64,000 bases of DNA, taken from 630D-37 sp037478835. GTDB taxonomy: Bacteria > Chloroflexota > Anaerolineae > Anaerolineales > Villigracilaceae. The DNA lies in contig JBBFLV010000009.1 in the NCBI GenBank assembly GCA_037478835.1, positions 58,607 through 122,606 on the forward strand, given 5' to 3'. A model generated the notes under the pieces. It had not been told where the DNA came from and did not search any database. It saw nothing but the letters and a program-made list of their open reading frames with translations. Positions within the stretch are counted from its first letter, which is position 1; the number at the start of each line of letters is the position of its first letter. The position numbers and the translations under genes are program-made. Of the stretch, positions 30,989 to 39,806 are shown one piece after another.

Positions 30989-31863
30989 GGGGAAAAGTAG
31001 AAGATCACCAGTACGGCCAAGACCCACAGGAAAATAGCGAGCTGCAATGGCCGATCCGAGAGCAGGATTTCTTCCGGCGCTCCGCCTTCGTGTTCAATTT
31101 CGATCAGATAGAGGTAGCGGAAAATGCCATAGAGCACGAAGGGGATGGTGAGCATCATGCTGTGGTTGGCCGGCAGGTTGGGTGCCGAGAAGGTGTAGAG
31201 TGAGTAGGCGATGATCGTCGTGCCGGAGACGATCAGGATATATTGATCCAGCAGGCGCAGGGTGTAGCCATCCAGCACCCGACGGTGGGCGCCGGCGTTT
31301 TCGGCCAGCATGGCCAACTCGGCGCGTCGTTTGCCAAAGCCCAGGTAAAGTGCCAACAGCGTGGTCACCACGTACAGCCAGGGGGAGAAGCGTTCAACAG
31401 GGATCAGCGTCACACCGGCATGGACGCGCAAGACGAAGCCGGCGGCGATGGTGAGCACGTCTAGGATGGGCACGTGCTTCAGCCACTTGGAGTAGAGGAG
31501 CATCAGGAGCACATAGGCGACCAGCACACCCAGAAAGGCCGGGCTCAGCGCCGCGCTGAGGCTGAAGGTCACTGCCAACAACAAGAGGGCGGCGAACAGT
31601 GCCAGCCGTGGCGAGAGCTGACCGGAAGGCAGCGGCCGGTGGCGCTTTTCCGGATGCTGACGATCCTTTTCGAGATCGGCCAGATCGTTCAGGATATAGA
31701 CGGCGCTGGAGGCCAGGCAGAAGAGCAAAAAGCCGGCCAGCGTGCGGGCGAAGGAGAGGGGGATGAAGAGCTGTCGGTCGAATACCAGCGCGCCGAAAAC
31801 GAAGGCGTTCTTCGTCCATTGGCGCGGGCGCATGGTTTTGAGCAGAGCGAGGATGGTTTTCAT
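30985..31863 (-). CDS. UbiA prenyltransferase, decaprenyl-phosphate phosphoribosyltransferase-like
   Basis: 292 residues, nine membrane segments. MRPRQWTKNAFVFGAL and NDLADLEKDRQHPEKRHRP match the branch that makes decaprenylphosphoryl-5-phosphoribose, the first step toward decaprenyl-phosphoryl-arabinose; this branch is known from actinobacteria (Rv3806c type) but is wider. It fits with the arabinofuranosyltransferase-like gene at 1685-3408 and with a mevalonate-derived lipid carrier. It is first in its operon. The ATG at 31863 is preferred; no ribosome site is obvious. Confidence 0.85.
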   Translation of the reverse strand: MKTILALLKTMRPRQWTKNAFVFGALVFDRQLFIPLSFARTLAGFLLFCLASSAVYILNDLADLEKDRQHPEKRHRPLPSGQLSPRLALFAALLLLAVTFSLSAALSPAFLGVLVAYVLLMLLYSKWLKHVPILDVLTIAAGFVLRVHAGVTLIPVERFSPWLYVVTTLLALYLGFGKRRAELAMLAENAGAHRRVLDGYTLRLLDQYILIVSGTTIIAYSLYTFSAPNLPANHSMMLTIPFVLYGIFRYLYLIEIEHEGGAPEEILLSDRPLQLAIFLWVLAVLVIFYFSP

Positions 31864-32168
31864 TTTCGGAAAATGGCGGGATGGAAATATCGTTTGGACA
31901 TGACGAATGTGGTTATGTTTTACCAAAGATCGACGCTCTTGGCAATGTTCACCCGGATCGAATGTTTCGGGGGGATGAACGGCGCCCTGGAAAACGGCCT
32001 TGTGGAACGCCGCGCTTTGGACCTTGCTTACATCGTTCCAAGGGCGTATGCCGGGTTCGGTTGGTGGTAATGGGCGGCTCGTTTTTTATAAATTTTGTGA
32101 TAAAAATCTACGCTTTGAAGGACGATTGACATTGCCATCCGTGGAGGAAAAGGTTATACTCCAGACCG
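31864..32168. other. 305-base divergent spacer (UbiA operon / feoAB)
   Basis: No convincing gene. The right end holds the feo promoter (32132-32160). Just before it, TTTTTAT (32083-32089) and ATAAAAA (32100-32106) form a 7-base inverted repeat in an AT-rich stretch, a possible site for an iron regulator, though not a standard Fur box. I see no clear promoter for the minus-strand operon. Confidence 0.55.
32132..32160 (+). promoter_or_regulatory. feoAB promoter, leaderless arrangement
   Basis: TTGCCA (32132-32137), 17-base spacer, TATACT (32155-32160). The feoA ATG begins at 32169, only eight bases after the -10, so transcription should start at or next to the start codon. A nearby TTGACA (32126-32131) is 23 bases from the -10 and is not used as -35 in this reading. 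Confidence 0.65.
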
Positions 32169-32405
32169 ATGAAACTCACAGAGATCAAACCCGGATTGAA
32201 AGTGCGCATTCTACGTGTCGATCGCCATGGTGTGCGTCAGCGCTTGGCGCTCCATGGTTTGCTGGAGGGAGATGTGGTGTGTTTAAAACGAACAGCTCCC
32301 TGGAATGGACCACTTTTGCTGGAAGTGGGGGAGCGTGAGGTAGCGATTGGGCGCGGCATTGCCGAAAAGATCGAAGTGGAGCCATTGCCATGCGCATTGC
32401 CCTGA
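32169..32405 (+). CDS. feoA: FeoA, ferrous iron transport accessory protein
   Basis: 78 residues, a small SH3-like FeoA domain (LTEIKPGLKVRILRV, LALHGLLEGDVVCLKR, EVAIGRGIAEKI). It supports FeoB at the cytoplasmic face. It overlaps feoB by 16 bases. There is no ribosome site; the -10 box is eight bases upstream, so a leaderless mRNA is predicted. Confidence 0.92.
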   Translation: MKLTEIKPGLKVRILRVDRHGVRQRLALHGLLEGDVVCLKRTAPWNGPLLLEVGEREVAIGRGIAEKIEVEPLPCALP

Positions 32406-34150
32406 TCGGTCAGCCGAATTGCGGAAAGAGCACGCTGTTCAACCAAGTGGCCGGTTATAAGGCCGAGACGGGAAATTTCCACGGTACCACCGTTACCTAT
32501 ACTGAAAGCCGTTTGCGCCTGGGCGGCAAGGTCGTTGAGATCGTCGATCTGCCCGGCCTGTATACGTTGGAAGATGGCAGCCCGGCCGAACAGGAAGTCG
32601 CACGCTATCTTCAATCCCATGCTGTGGACGTGATTGTCAATGTGGTAGATGCGATGCGCCTGACATCCGGGCTTGAGTTGACCCTGGAATTGCTCGATCT
32701 CAAGTGTCCGTTGGTGCTTGCGGTGAACATGATGGACGAAGCCGCGGCCCGTGGATTGGAGATCGATTTCGTTACGCTTTCTAACCTTTTGGGAGTGCCC
32801 GTCCTCCCGTTGGTCGCCAGTAAGGGACGCGGGGTGCGCGAGGTATTTCTCACGGCGCAACGTTTGGCCGAAACTCGACAATTGCCGCAACCGACCCTGA
32901 TCGCTCAGCTGCAGCCGGCCGCAGTGACCGTTGCTTCTGCGCCGGAGATGCCTTTCCAGGAGATGGAACTAGAAGAGCGGCATCGCTTGGCACGTAAGAT
33001 CGGCGCGCAGGTGATGCATTGGGGCATGCGCCGCACAACCCTGCGCGATCGCTTGGACGATCTGCTCTTGCATCCTGTGGGAGGCTATTTTTTCTTGGTG
33101 TTTGTGTTGTGGGGATTCTTCCAGCTCGTTTATAGTTTTGGCAAGGTGGCAGAATCTCCCTTGTTGGCATTTTTCGATCAGGCGACCACCCTCTTACGAT
33201 CCTGGTTGGGCGGAGAGACTTTGCTTTTCTATGTGTTGGATAGTACGGTGCAGGGGATTGCGGCCGGCGCGGCCATTGTCTTACCTTATTTGGTGCCTTT
33301 CCTGGTCGGTTTAAGCCTGCTGGAGGACATTGGATATTTGCCACGAGTGGCTTTTCTGATGGATAGTTTTCTCCATCGCCTGGGATTGCACGGGAAAGCG
33401 ATCGTTCCTTTCATCCTTGGGTATGGCTGTAACGTCCCGGCCGTGATGGCGACGCGCATTCTGGAAAACGAACGAGATCGACTGGTTGCAGCGGCCTTAT
33501 CGGTGTTAGTACCGTGTGCGGCGCGCATCAGTGTAGTTTTTGGGCTGGTGGCTTTCTATCTTGGTCCCTTGCCGGCTTTGGGATTGTATCTGCTGAACCT
33601 GTTGGTGATCGCTTTGACCGGGCTATTCCTCTTGCGCTTGCTTCCAGAACCGACCCCTGGCCTGATCTTGGAAATGCCCCCCTTGCGCATTCCCACCTTC
33701 CGGGTGACCGGGAGCAAAGTCTGGTTTCGGGTGCGGGAATTCGTCACCGAGGCCTGGCCGTTGCTCATTTTTGGCAGTGTGGTGTTGGGACTTTTGCAAC
33801 TCTCCGGAGCAGAGCGTTGGCTCAATTTGGCGCTGCGCCCGTTGACCTGGTTACTCGGATTGCCGGACGTCACCGGGGTCCCGCTGGTGTTCGGGGTTTT
33901 GCGCAAGGAACTTTCGTTGATCATGCTCGGACAGGCCTTGGGAAGCACGCATTTCGATCGGGTGCTCCAACCGATCCAAATGCTCACCTTTGCCACGTTC
34001 GTTATGTTCTATCTTCCTTGCTTGGCAACCTTGGGAGCTTTGAAGCGCGAGCTGGGCAACAGGAGAATGCTACAGGTCGCGGCGTTGACAATCCTGATTG
34101 CTCTGATCGTCGCGCTGGGAGTACGCTTGGTCGGGATGATCGTTTGGTGA
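32390..34150 (+). CDS. feoB: ferrous iron transporter FeoB
   Basis: 586 residues, shorter than the ~770 of E. coli FeoB. The G domain has IALIGQPNCGKSTLFNQ (G1), DLPGLYTL (G3) and a G4-like VNMMDEA. The membrane part keeps the Gate signature LEDIGYLPRVAFLMD, GYGCNVPAVMATRILENERD and VLRKELSLIML. It imports Fe2+. The spacer domain between G domain and membrane part is reduced. Translation likely starts inside feoA. Confidence 0.95.
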   Translation: MRIALIGQPNCGKSTLFNQVAGYKAETGNFHGTTVTYTESRLRLGGKVVEIVDLPGLYTLEDGSPAEQEVARYLQSHAVDVIVNVVDAMRLTSGLELTLELLDLKCPLVLAVNMMDEAAARGLEIDFVTLSNLLGVPVLPLVASKGRGVREVFLTAQRLAETRQLPQPTLIAQLQPAAVTVASAPEMPFQEMELEERHRLARKIGAQVMHWGMRRTTLRDRLDDLLLHPVGGYFFLVFVLWGFFQLVYSFGKVAESPLLAFFDQATTLLRSWLGGETLLFYVLDSTVQGIAAGAAIVLPYLVPFLVGLSLLEDIGYLPRVAFLMDSFLHRLGLHGKAIVPFILGYGCNVPAVMATRILENERDRLVAAALSVLVPCAARISVVFGLVAFYLGPLPALGLYLLNLLVIALTGLFLLRLLPEPTPGLILEMPPLRIPTFRVTGSKVWFRVREFVTEAWPLLIFGSVVLGLLQLSGAERWLNLALRPLTWLLGLPDVTGVPLVFGVLRKELSLIMLGQALGSTHFDRVLQPIQMLTFATFVMFYLPCLATLGALKRELGNRRMLQVAALTILIALIVALGVRLVGMIVW

Positions 34151-34189
34151 TGATTCGCGGCCCAACCGCGTGCCCCTGCTCCCTCCCGA

Positions 34190-34241
34190 TCACCCCGACC
34201 ACACAACCAAGCGGCCAACCGACTAAGCGACTAACCGACTA
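34190..34241. repeat. CGACTAA-type repeat at the convergent feoB junction
   Basis: CCAACCGACTAAGCGACTAA followed by CCGACTAG. The final CTA gives the TAG stop of the minus-strand gene at 34239. A sister array is at 57747-57788. Confidence 0.7.
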
Positions 34242-35234
34242 GCCCTTTTGCCACACAGCCAGCTCAAGCGTCACACGCTCGAAGAAGCTTTGTGGGGGCA
34301 ATGCTCCTTCTCCATAGGCGAGGTCTACCACCTTGGCCAGCAACTGCAGGTTGGCGGTTTCCAGCATGTATTCCCCACCGAGTTCGATGAGCGCCAGATC
34401 GCCCTTCGGCTCTAGCTCGGCCCGTATGGCGGCATCACGATAGGCGTGAGGGCTCATGAGCACGGTAGTGGCAGTCTTAATATCGCCCTGATCGAACAGC
34501 CACACTTCAAGCGCCGTGACGCGCTTCGGCTCGCCCACGCCGATCACCTTTGAGATGCCAACGCCGTATTCCCCCAGAAATTTTCCGGCCGGAGATTCGA
34601 TGCTAAAGGATTCATCGTATAGGTTATCTCCGAGCACGTAGGTGGTCAACACCTGGCTCACCGGCGGTGCTACACCCATGGCTTCATAATCGGTGCGCTC
34701 GGCCTGGCGGCTCAATTCCTGCGCTTGCATGGCCGGGGTGACCACCTTTGGCCCCTTGCGGAGTAAACGGAAGAGATAGAGACCACCAGCTACCAAAACT
34801 GCCAGAAGCACCAAACCACCCACCGTGAGGACGATGAAGGTCAGATTCCCGTCCCCTTCCTGTGGTGCAGGGGTCACTTCCAGCGCTTTTGGCCCGAAGA
34901 CCCTGGTGATCACGCTGCCATACGCCTCGATCGCCAGCATCTCCTGGGTACCGGGTGATTCTTTGATGCGCTGATAGAGCGAAGGAGCGGCGGGGCCGAG
35001 AGCCTCCCAGCGCTGAACGGCCTTGTTCGGGTCCAGCGTGAGGCGAAAAGAATCGATCGCCATGCGCAGGTAATCCTCTTGATAATCACTGCGGAGCAGA
35101 GCCGGGGTGGCATCGCGCCATTCCACCGGCTGGATTACCCATCCCCAGAGCAGGCCCAAAAACAGGCCGAGGATGAGGCCGAGCGCGGCGGCGATTTGAG
35201 GGCGTTTCAGGTAGAGAAGAAGCAGATCACGCAT
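34239..35234 (-). CDS. membrane protein of unknown function
   Basis: 331 residues. Two membrane helices: about 11-34 (IAAALGLILGLFLGLLWGWV) and about 129-155 (FIVLTVGGLVLLAVLVAGGL). Between them is a helical, probably extracytoplasmic region. The C-terminal ~170 residues form a soluble domain (YVLGDNLYDESFSIE, FLGEYGVGISKVIG, VTALEVWLFDQGDIKT). No family recognised; the look is that of a conserved Chloroflexota protein. The stop codon is supplied by a CGACTA repeat. GAGGTCCCT precedes the ATG. Confidence 0.7.
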   Translation of the reverse strand: MRDLLLLYLKRPQIAAALGLILGLFLGLLWGWVIQPVEWRDATPALLRSDYQEDYLRMAIDSFRLTLDPNKAVQRWEALGPAAPSLYQRIKESPGTQEMLAIEAYGSVITRVFGPKALEVTPAPQEGDGNLTFIVLTVGGLVLLAVLVAGGLYLFRLLRKGPKVVTPAMQAQELSRQAERTDYEAMGVAPPVSQVLTTYVLGDNLYDESFSIESPAGKFLGEYGVGISKVIGVGEPKRVTALEVWLFDQGDIKTATTVLMSPHAYRDAAIRAELEPKGDLALIELGGEYMLETANLQLLAKVVDLAYGEGALPPQSFFERVTLELAVWQKG

Positions 35235-35265
35235 AGGGACCTCGTGTGGGGAAGAATCGGAAATC

Positions 35266-37554
35266 TTACTCCGTCACCGTCACCAGTTCCTCCAAGTTGA
35301 AGGTTTCCTGGCAGGCAGTACATTGTGCCTGTGACTTATTCGCGATCACCAGCAACCCTCCGCAACTGGGGCACGGTGGGGCGATCGGCTTTTTCCAGGC
35401 GACGAAATCGCAGGCGGGATAATTGGCACATCCATAGAAGACGCGCCCGCGGCGGCTTTTGCGTTCCACGATCTCGCCACCATCTTTCGGGCACTTGACG
35501 CCAATGCGTTCCAGCAAGGGTTCGGTGTGACGACAGTTCGGAAAATTGCTGCAGGAGATGAATTTGCCGTAGCGTCCGTAGCGGATCACCAGATCGTGAC
35601 CACATTTTGGACAAGCCCGACCGACCTTTTCCGGTTCGCTACGGGATTCCGGCATTTCGCGCTGGGCTTTGGCTACCTTTTGAGAGAACGGTTCGTAGAA
35701 TTCGCGCAACACCTGTACCCAATCGGCCTCGCCGCCGGCAATCCGATCCAGGTTCTCCTCCATCTGTGCCGTGAAGCCGACATCCATAATATCCGGGAAG
35801 TGTTGCACCAACAAATCGCTGACCAACATCCCCGTTTCGGTCGGCACCAGACGGCGATCGATGCGCTCGACATAGCCGCGCTGCTGAATGGTGGAAAGGA
35901 TCGGCGCGTAGGTGGACGGGCGACCGATGCCGTTTTCCTCCAGCGTCTGAACTAGAGAAGCTTCGGTATAGCGTGGAGGCGGTTGGGTGAAGTGTTGTTC
36001 CGGGATGAGGCGCTGCAGGAGCTGTACCTGCCCCTCGCTGATCTCGGCCGGAATGCGCACGTTCTCCTCTTCCTGGGCATCTTCGTCTTTCGCCTCTTCG
36101 TAGACGACCAGGAAGCCGGGGAATTTCACCGAAGAGCCGGAAGCGCGCAAGAGATAGGCATGCGCGCTACCTTTTCCGGTGATTTCCACCTGGAGCGTAT
36201 CGTACACGGCAGCTTCCATTTGCGAAGCGATGAACCGTTGCCAAATGAGCTGATACAGGCGGAACATGGCCGGTTCCAGATAGGGCTTGACCTTCTCCGG
36301 CTCGCGGAACACCGAAGTCGGGCGAATGGCCTCGTGCGCTTCCTGTGCGCTGACGGCGCGCGTTTTATAGCGTGGTGGCTCGGAGGGCAGGAAATCGTTA
36401 CCGAAGCGAGCGGCGATATAGCGCCGTGCTTCTGCTTGGGCTAGCTCCGAAACGTTGGTGGAGTCGGTGCGCATGTAGGTGATCAGGCCGGTTGAGCCAC
36501 CTTCGCCGACATCCACGCCCTCATAAAGTGCCTGTGCCAATGCCATCGTGCGTTTGGCGGTAAAGCCCAGTCGGCGCGAGGCTTCCTGTTGCAACGTGGA
36601 AGTGATGAACGGTGCCGAGGGCCTGCGGCGGCGCTCCCCGCGCTTGATGCGCTCGATGACGTATGTTGCGCCTTCCATATCCATCAACAGAGGGCGCACC
36701 GTTTCTTCGTTGGGCAGTTTTGGTTCCTCCCCATCTACACGCACCAGACGGGCGATAAAGGTGCTCTTAAGTCCCTGCGGCAGGAATTCGGCGGCAATCG
36801 TCCAATATTCTTCCGGCACAAAGGCCTGGATTTCACGCTCCCGCTCGACGATCAAACGCAAGGCAACCGATTGAACACGGCCGGCCGAAAGGCGATTGCG
36901 CACCTTCTCCCACAAGAGCGGGCTGATCTGGTATCCCACCAGACGATCGAGGATGCGCCGCGCCTGCTGGGCATTGACCAAGTTCATGTCGATCGGGCGC
37001 GGGTGGGAAAAGGCTTCCTGGATGGCCGGTTCGGTGATCTCGTGGAAGGTCACCCGGCGTGCTCGGCGCGGGTCGATGGATGCCGCCTCCATCAGATGCC
37101 AGGCGATGGCCTCTCCCTCGCGGTCCGGGTCGGTAGCCAGATAGATCTCCTCGGCTTGTGCGGCCAGCTGCTTCAGCTCGCGCACCACCTCTTTCTTTTC
37201 CTTTGGAACGCGATAGGTGGGGGTAAAGCCGTTTTCGATATCCACGGAGAGCCGGGAGCGGAGCAGATCGCGCACATGACCAACCGAAGCTTTGACGGTG
37301 TATCCCTTCCCCAGGAAGCGGCCCACAGTGCGCGCTTTGGCCGGGGATTCGACGATCACCAGCTTCCCCTTTCGGTTGTTGCCTTCTTCTGCAGGAGATA
37401 GGCCCTCATGCGCCGGGGTGCGTCCGGTTCGGATCATCACCGTACCGCACACCGGACAGGTGCCGCGGGTGATCGGCATCCCACGGGCATTGAACGTGGG
37501 CTGGGGAGATTGCATTTCACGGTGAACTTTGCATTTGAGACAATAGGCTTCCAT
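35266..37554 (-). CDS. topA: type IA DNA topoisomerase I with N-terminal zinc-finger extension
   Basis: 762 residues. Unusually, residues 1-45 are a separate zinc-binding unit (MEAYCLKCKVHREM ... CPVCGTVM) of the DUF5679 type. The Toprim domain starts at about residue 64 (KLVIVESPAKARTVGRFLGK), DPDREGEAIAWHL follows, and the nucleophile Tyr360 is in GLITYMRTDSTN. The end holds two four-Cys TopA zinc ribbons and a final CPSCGG...CTACQ pair. It relaxes negative supercoils. It lies 2 bases after manC and shares its transcript. Confidence 0.95.
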   Translation of the reverse strand: MEAYCLKCKVHREMQSPQPTFNARGMPITRGTCPVCGTVMIRTGRTPAHEGLSPAEEGNNRKGKLVIVESPAKARTVGRFLGKGYTVKASVGHVRDLLRSRLSVDIENGFTPTYRVPKEKKEVVRELKQLAAQAEEIYLATDPDREGEAIAWHLMEAASIDPRRARRVTFHEITEPAIQEAFSHPRPIDMNLVNAQQARRILDRLVGYQISPLLWEKVRNRLSAGRVQSVALRLIVEREREIQAFVPEEYWTIAAEFLPQGLKSTFIARLVRVDGEEPKLPNEETVRPLLMDMEGATYVIERIKRGERRRRPSAPFITSTLQQEASRRLGFTAKRTMALAQALYEGVDVGEGGSTGLITYMRTDSTNVSELAQAEARRYIAARFGNDFLPSEPPRYKTRAVSAQEAHEAIRPTSVFREPEKVKPYLEPAMFRLYQLIWQRFIASQMEAAVYDTLQVEITGKGSAHAYLLRASGSSVKFPGFLVVYEEAKDEDAQEEENVRIPAEISEGQVQLLQRLIPEQHFTQPPPRYTEASLVQTLEENGIGRPSTYAPILSTIQQRGYVERIDRRLVPTETGMLVSDLLVQHFPDIMDVGFTAQMEENLDRIAGGEADWVQVLREFYEPFSQKVAKAQREMPESRSEPEKVGRACPKCGHDLVIRYGRYGKFISCSNFPNCRHTEPLLERIGVKCPKDGGEIVERKSRRGRVFYGCANYPACDFVAWKKPIAPPCPSCGGLLVIANKSQAQCTACQETFNLEELVTVTE

Positions 37555-37556
37555 AA

Positions 37557-38651
37557 TTACAGATACTCTTCCTTATGGTTTTGTTGGAGATATTCTACCA
37601 CCTGACGCACGCGCGGTGCCTGATCCTTGCGACAGATCAGCAACACATCGCCGCTATCCACGACGATCAGATTGTCTACACCGATGGTGACGATCAGGCG
37701 ACCATCGTTGTTACCGTAGATCAGGGATTGGGAAGTATCCAGCGGCAGGTGATTGCCGGCGAAAACGATGTTTCCGTGCTCATCCGGCAAAAGCACGTCG
37801 AAGAGGGAATTCCAGTTGCCGATATCGCTCCATTCCAGGCCGGAGGCCGGCAAAACGGCCACTTTTTCGGCATGTTCCATCACGCCGTAATCGATGGTCT
37901 CGTTTTTCAGCTCCGGCCAGATGCGTTCTAAGGTTTCCTGGCGCCGCGGGGTATCCCAATCGGCGAGGATGGCATCCAGTGCTTGTTTTAGACCGGGCAT
38001 GTGATGGGCGATCTCGTTCAGGATGACATCTGCCCGCCAGATGAACATGCCGGAATTCCAGGAATAATCGCCGGAAAGCAACATTTGCCGTGCTTCGGCT
38101 TCGCCCGGTTTTTCCTTGAAGCGCAAGACGCGGTAGGCCGGATAGAAAAAGGTTTCCGGTAGCGGTTCGCCGCGCTGAATGTAGCCGTAAACCGTGGCCG
38201 GATAGGTGGGGGTAATGCCCAGGGTCACCAGGTAGCCGGCTTCGGCAACATCGAAGGCGACGCGTAGCAGAAGCGCGAAGAGATCACGATTGCGGATATA
38301 GTGATCGGATGGGAGGATCGCCATCATCGCCTGCGGATCGCGGCGGGCAAGCACGCCGGCGGCCAGACCGACCACCGAGGCCGTGCCGCGGGGCACCGGC
38401 TCGACGAGGAAATTCTGCGGCAGGAGCATGGGCGCTTGTTCCTGCAGCGCCTTCAACTGCTCGGCCACCGTTACTACCAGAATGCGTTCCGGCGGAAAGA
38501 TGGTGCGCAGGCGATCAACGGTGGATTGAAAAAGCGAACGTTGCTCGACCAGTGGCAGGAGCTGCTTGGGTCGTTTACGCCGCGAAACAGGCCATAAACG
38601 GGTGCCACCGCCTCCGGCCATGATGACTGCATAGGTGTGTTCCAAAGTCAT
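37557..38651 (-). CDS. manC: mannose-1-phosphate guanylyltransferase
   Basis: 364 residues, single-domain form without the isomerase half. YAVIMAGGGGTRLWPVSRR and KRPKQLLPL form the nucleotide loop, ILVVTVAEQ and EPVPRGTASVVGLAA follow, and EKPGEAEARQML and YSWNSGMFIW are typical. It makes GDP-mannose for envelope glycans. I take the ATG at 38651, preceded by GAGGGAAG; an upstream in-frame ATG at 38708 overlaps dprA and adds an unrelated tail. Confidence 0.93.
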   Translation of the reverse strand: MTLEHTYAVIMAGGGGTRLWPVSRRKRPKQLLPLVEQRSLFQSTVDRLRTIFPPERILVVTVAEQLKALQEQAPMLLPQNFLVEPVPRGTASVVGLAAGVLARRDPQAMMAILPSDHYIRNRDLFALLLRVAFDVAEAGYLVTLGITPTYPATVYGYIQRGEPLPETFFYPAYRVLRFKEKPGEAEARQMLLSGDYSWNSGMFIWRADVILNEIAHHMPGLKQALDAILADWDTPRRQETLERIWPELKNETIDYGVMEHAEKVAVLPASGLEWSDIGNWNSLFDVLLPDEHGNIVFAGNHLPLDTSQSLIYGNNDGRLIVTIGVDNLIVVDSGDVLLICRKDQAPRVRQVVEYLQQNHKEEYL

Positions 38652-38673
38652 AAATTTGTCTTCCCTCACAGGC

Positions 38674-39774
38674 TCATTCGTAGACCGCTTGGGTCTCACG
38701 AACGGCAACGTAATACATCTGTCCGGCCTGGCGGACCAGACCTTTGAGCTCCATCAGCACCAAGGTGGCCGAAATCTTTTCGATTGGAAGATGGGTTTGG
38801 CGAGAGAGCTCATCGATATGGGTCGGCTCAGAGAGCATTTGCAAGATTTGCCCCTCAAGTTCATCGGTCGGCAGGGTACGACGGGCTGTCTTCTGTTCAT
38901 CCACTTTTTGCAGGTTGAGCACTTGAAGGACGTCTGCCGCTTCTAACAATACGTGTGCTCCCTGCTGGATCAGGCGATTGCAACCGCGGCTCTGGGGAGC
39001 ATGGATATTGCCGGGAACGGCAAACACTTCACGTCCCTGATCGGCGGCAAAGGCGGCGGTCAGCAAGGCGCCACTGGTTTCACCGGCCTCGGTGAGGATC
39101 ACGGCCTGTGAAAGCCCGGAAATGATGCGATTGCGCGGCGGAAAATTGCTCGCTTCAGGCGGTGTGCCGGGGGGATAGTCGCTCACCAGGGCCCCGTGCT
39201 CGATCATTTGCGCGGCCAGCTGACGATGTTCAGGCGGGTACACTTGATCCACGCCACATCCCAGGACGGCGATCGTCCGCCCGCCGACGCGCAAGGCCGT
39301 TTGATGGGCAATCGCATCTACGCCACGCGCCAGCCCACTGACGATCGTCAACCCCTGAGCGGCCAGAAAAGAAGCGATCTCCTCGGTGACCTGACGGCCA
39401 TAGGGTGTCACGCGCCGTGTGCCGACAATGGCGACGGCAAAGTCATCTTCCGGTAGAAGCTGACCGCGCACATACAGGACGGGTGGCGGTTGATCGATCT
39501 CGCGCAAGCGTGCCGGGTAGTCGGGATCGTCCCAGGTCAGCACCTGAATGCCCAATTCTTGAATGCGTTCCCAGAAGCGATCGAGAGTGTCACCGGAGCG
39601 GATGGCCTCCAGGCGTTCGCACAGGCGCGGCGGCAGGCCGTGCATTTGCCACTCTAGCGAGGAGGCCTGCCAGGCGGCCTCGGCACTGCCGAATGCTTCG
39701 ATGAGGCGCCGCAAGCGAACCGCACCGATCCCTTTCACCAGGTTAAAACCGACCCAGTAACGCTTCTCATCCAT
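38674..39774 (-). CDS. dprA: DNA-processing protein DprA
   Basis: 366 residues. SAM-like N-terminus (WVGFNLVKGIGAVRLRRLIE), Rossmann core with VAIVGTRRVTPYG, IVSGLARGVDAIAHQTAL and IAVLGCGVDQVYPPEHR, and a winged-helix C-terminus (about 300-366). It protects incoming single-stranded DNA and loads RecA during transformation. The start at 39774 has no ribosome site; CATACT lies six bases upstream, so it may be another leaderless gene, though the -10 is poor. Confidence 0.94.
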   Translation of the reverse strand: MDEKRYWVGFNLVKGIGAVRLRRLIEAFGSAEAAWQASSLEWQMHGLPPRLCERLEAIRSGDTLDRFWERIQELGIQVLTWDDPDYPARLREIDQPPPVLYVRGQLLPEDDFAVAIVGTRRVTPYGRQVTEEIASFLAAQGLTIVSGLARGVDAIAHQTALRVGGRTIAVLGCGVDQVYPPEHRQLAAQMIEHGALVSDYPPGTPPEASNFPPRNRIISGLSQAVILTEAGETSGALLTAAFAADQGREVFAVPGNIHAPQSRGCNRLIQQGAHVLLEAADVLQVLNLQKVDEQKTARRTLPTDELEGQILQMLSEPTHIDELSRQTHLPIEKISATLVLMELKGLVRQAGQMYYVAVRETQAVYE

Positions 39775-39806
39775 GAGGAAAGTATGATTAATTTTATCAC
39801 AACGGG

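Noticed and set aside
32126..32131. TTGACA as the feoAB -35 box
   Set aside because: It is 23 bases from the -10; TTGCCA at 17 bases is a better fit.
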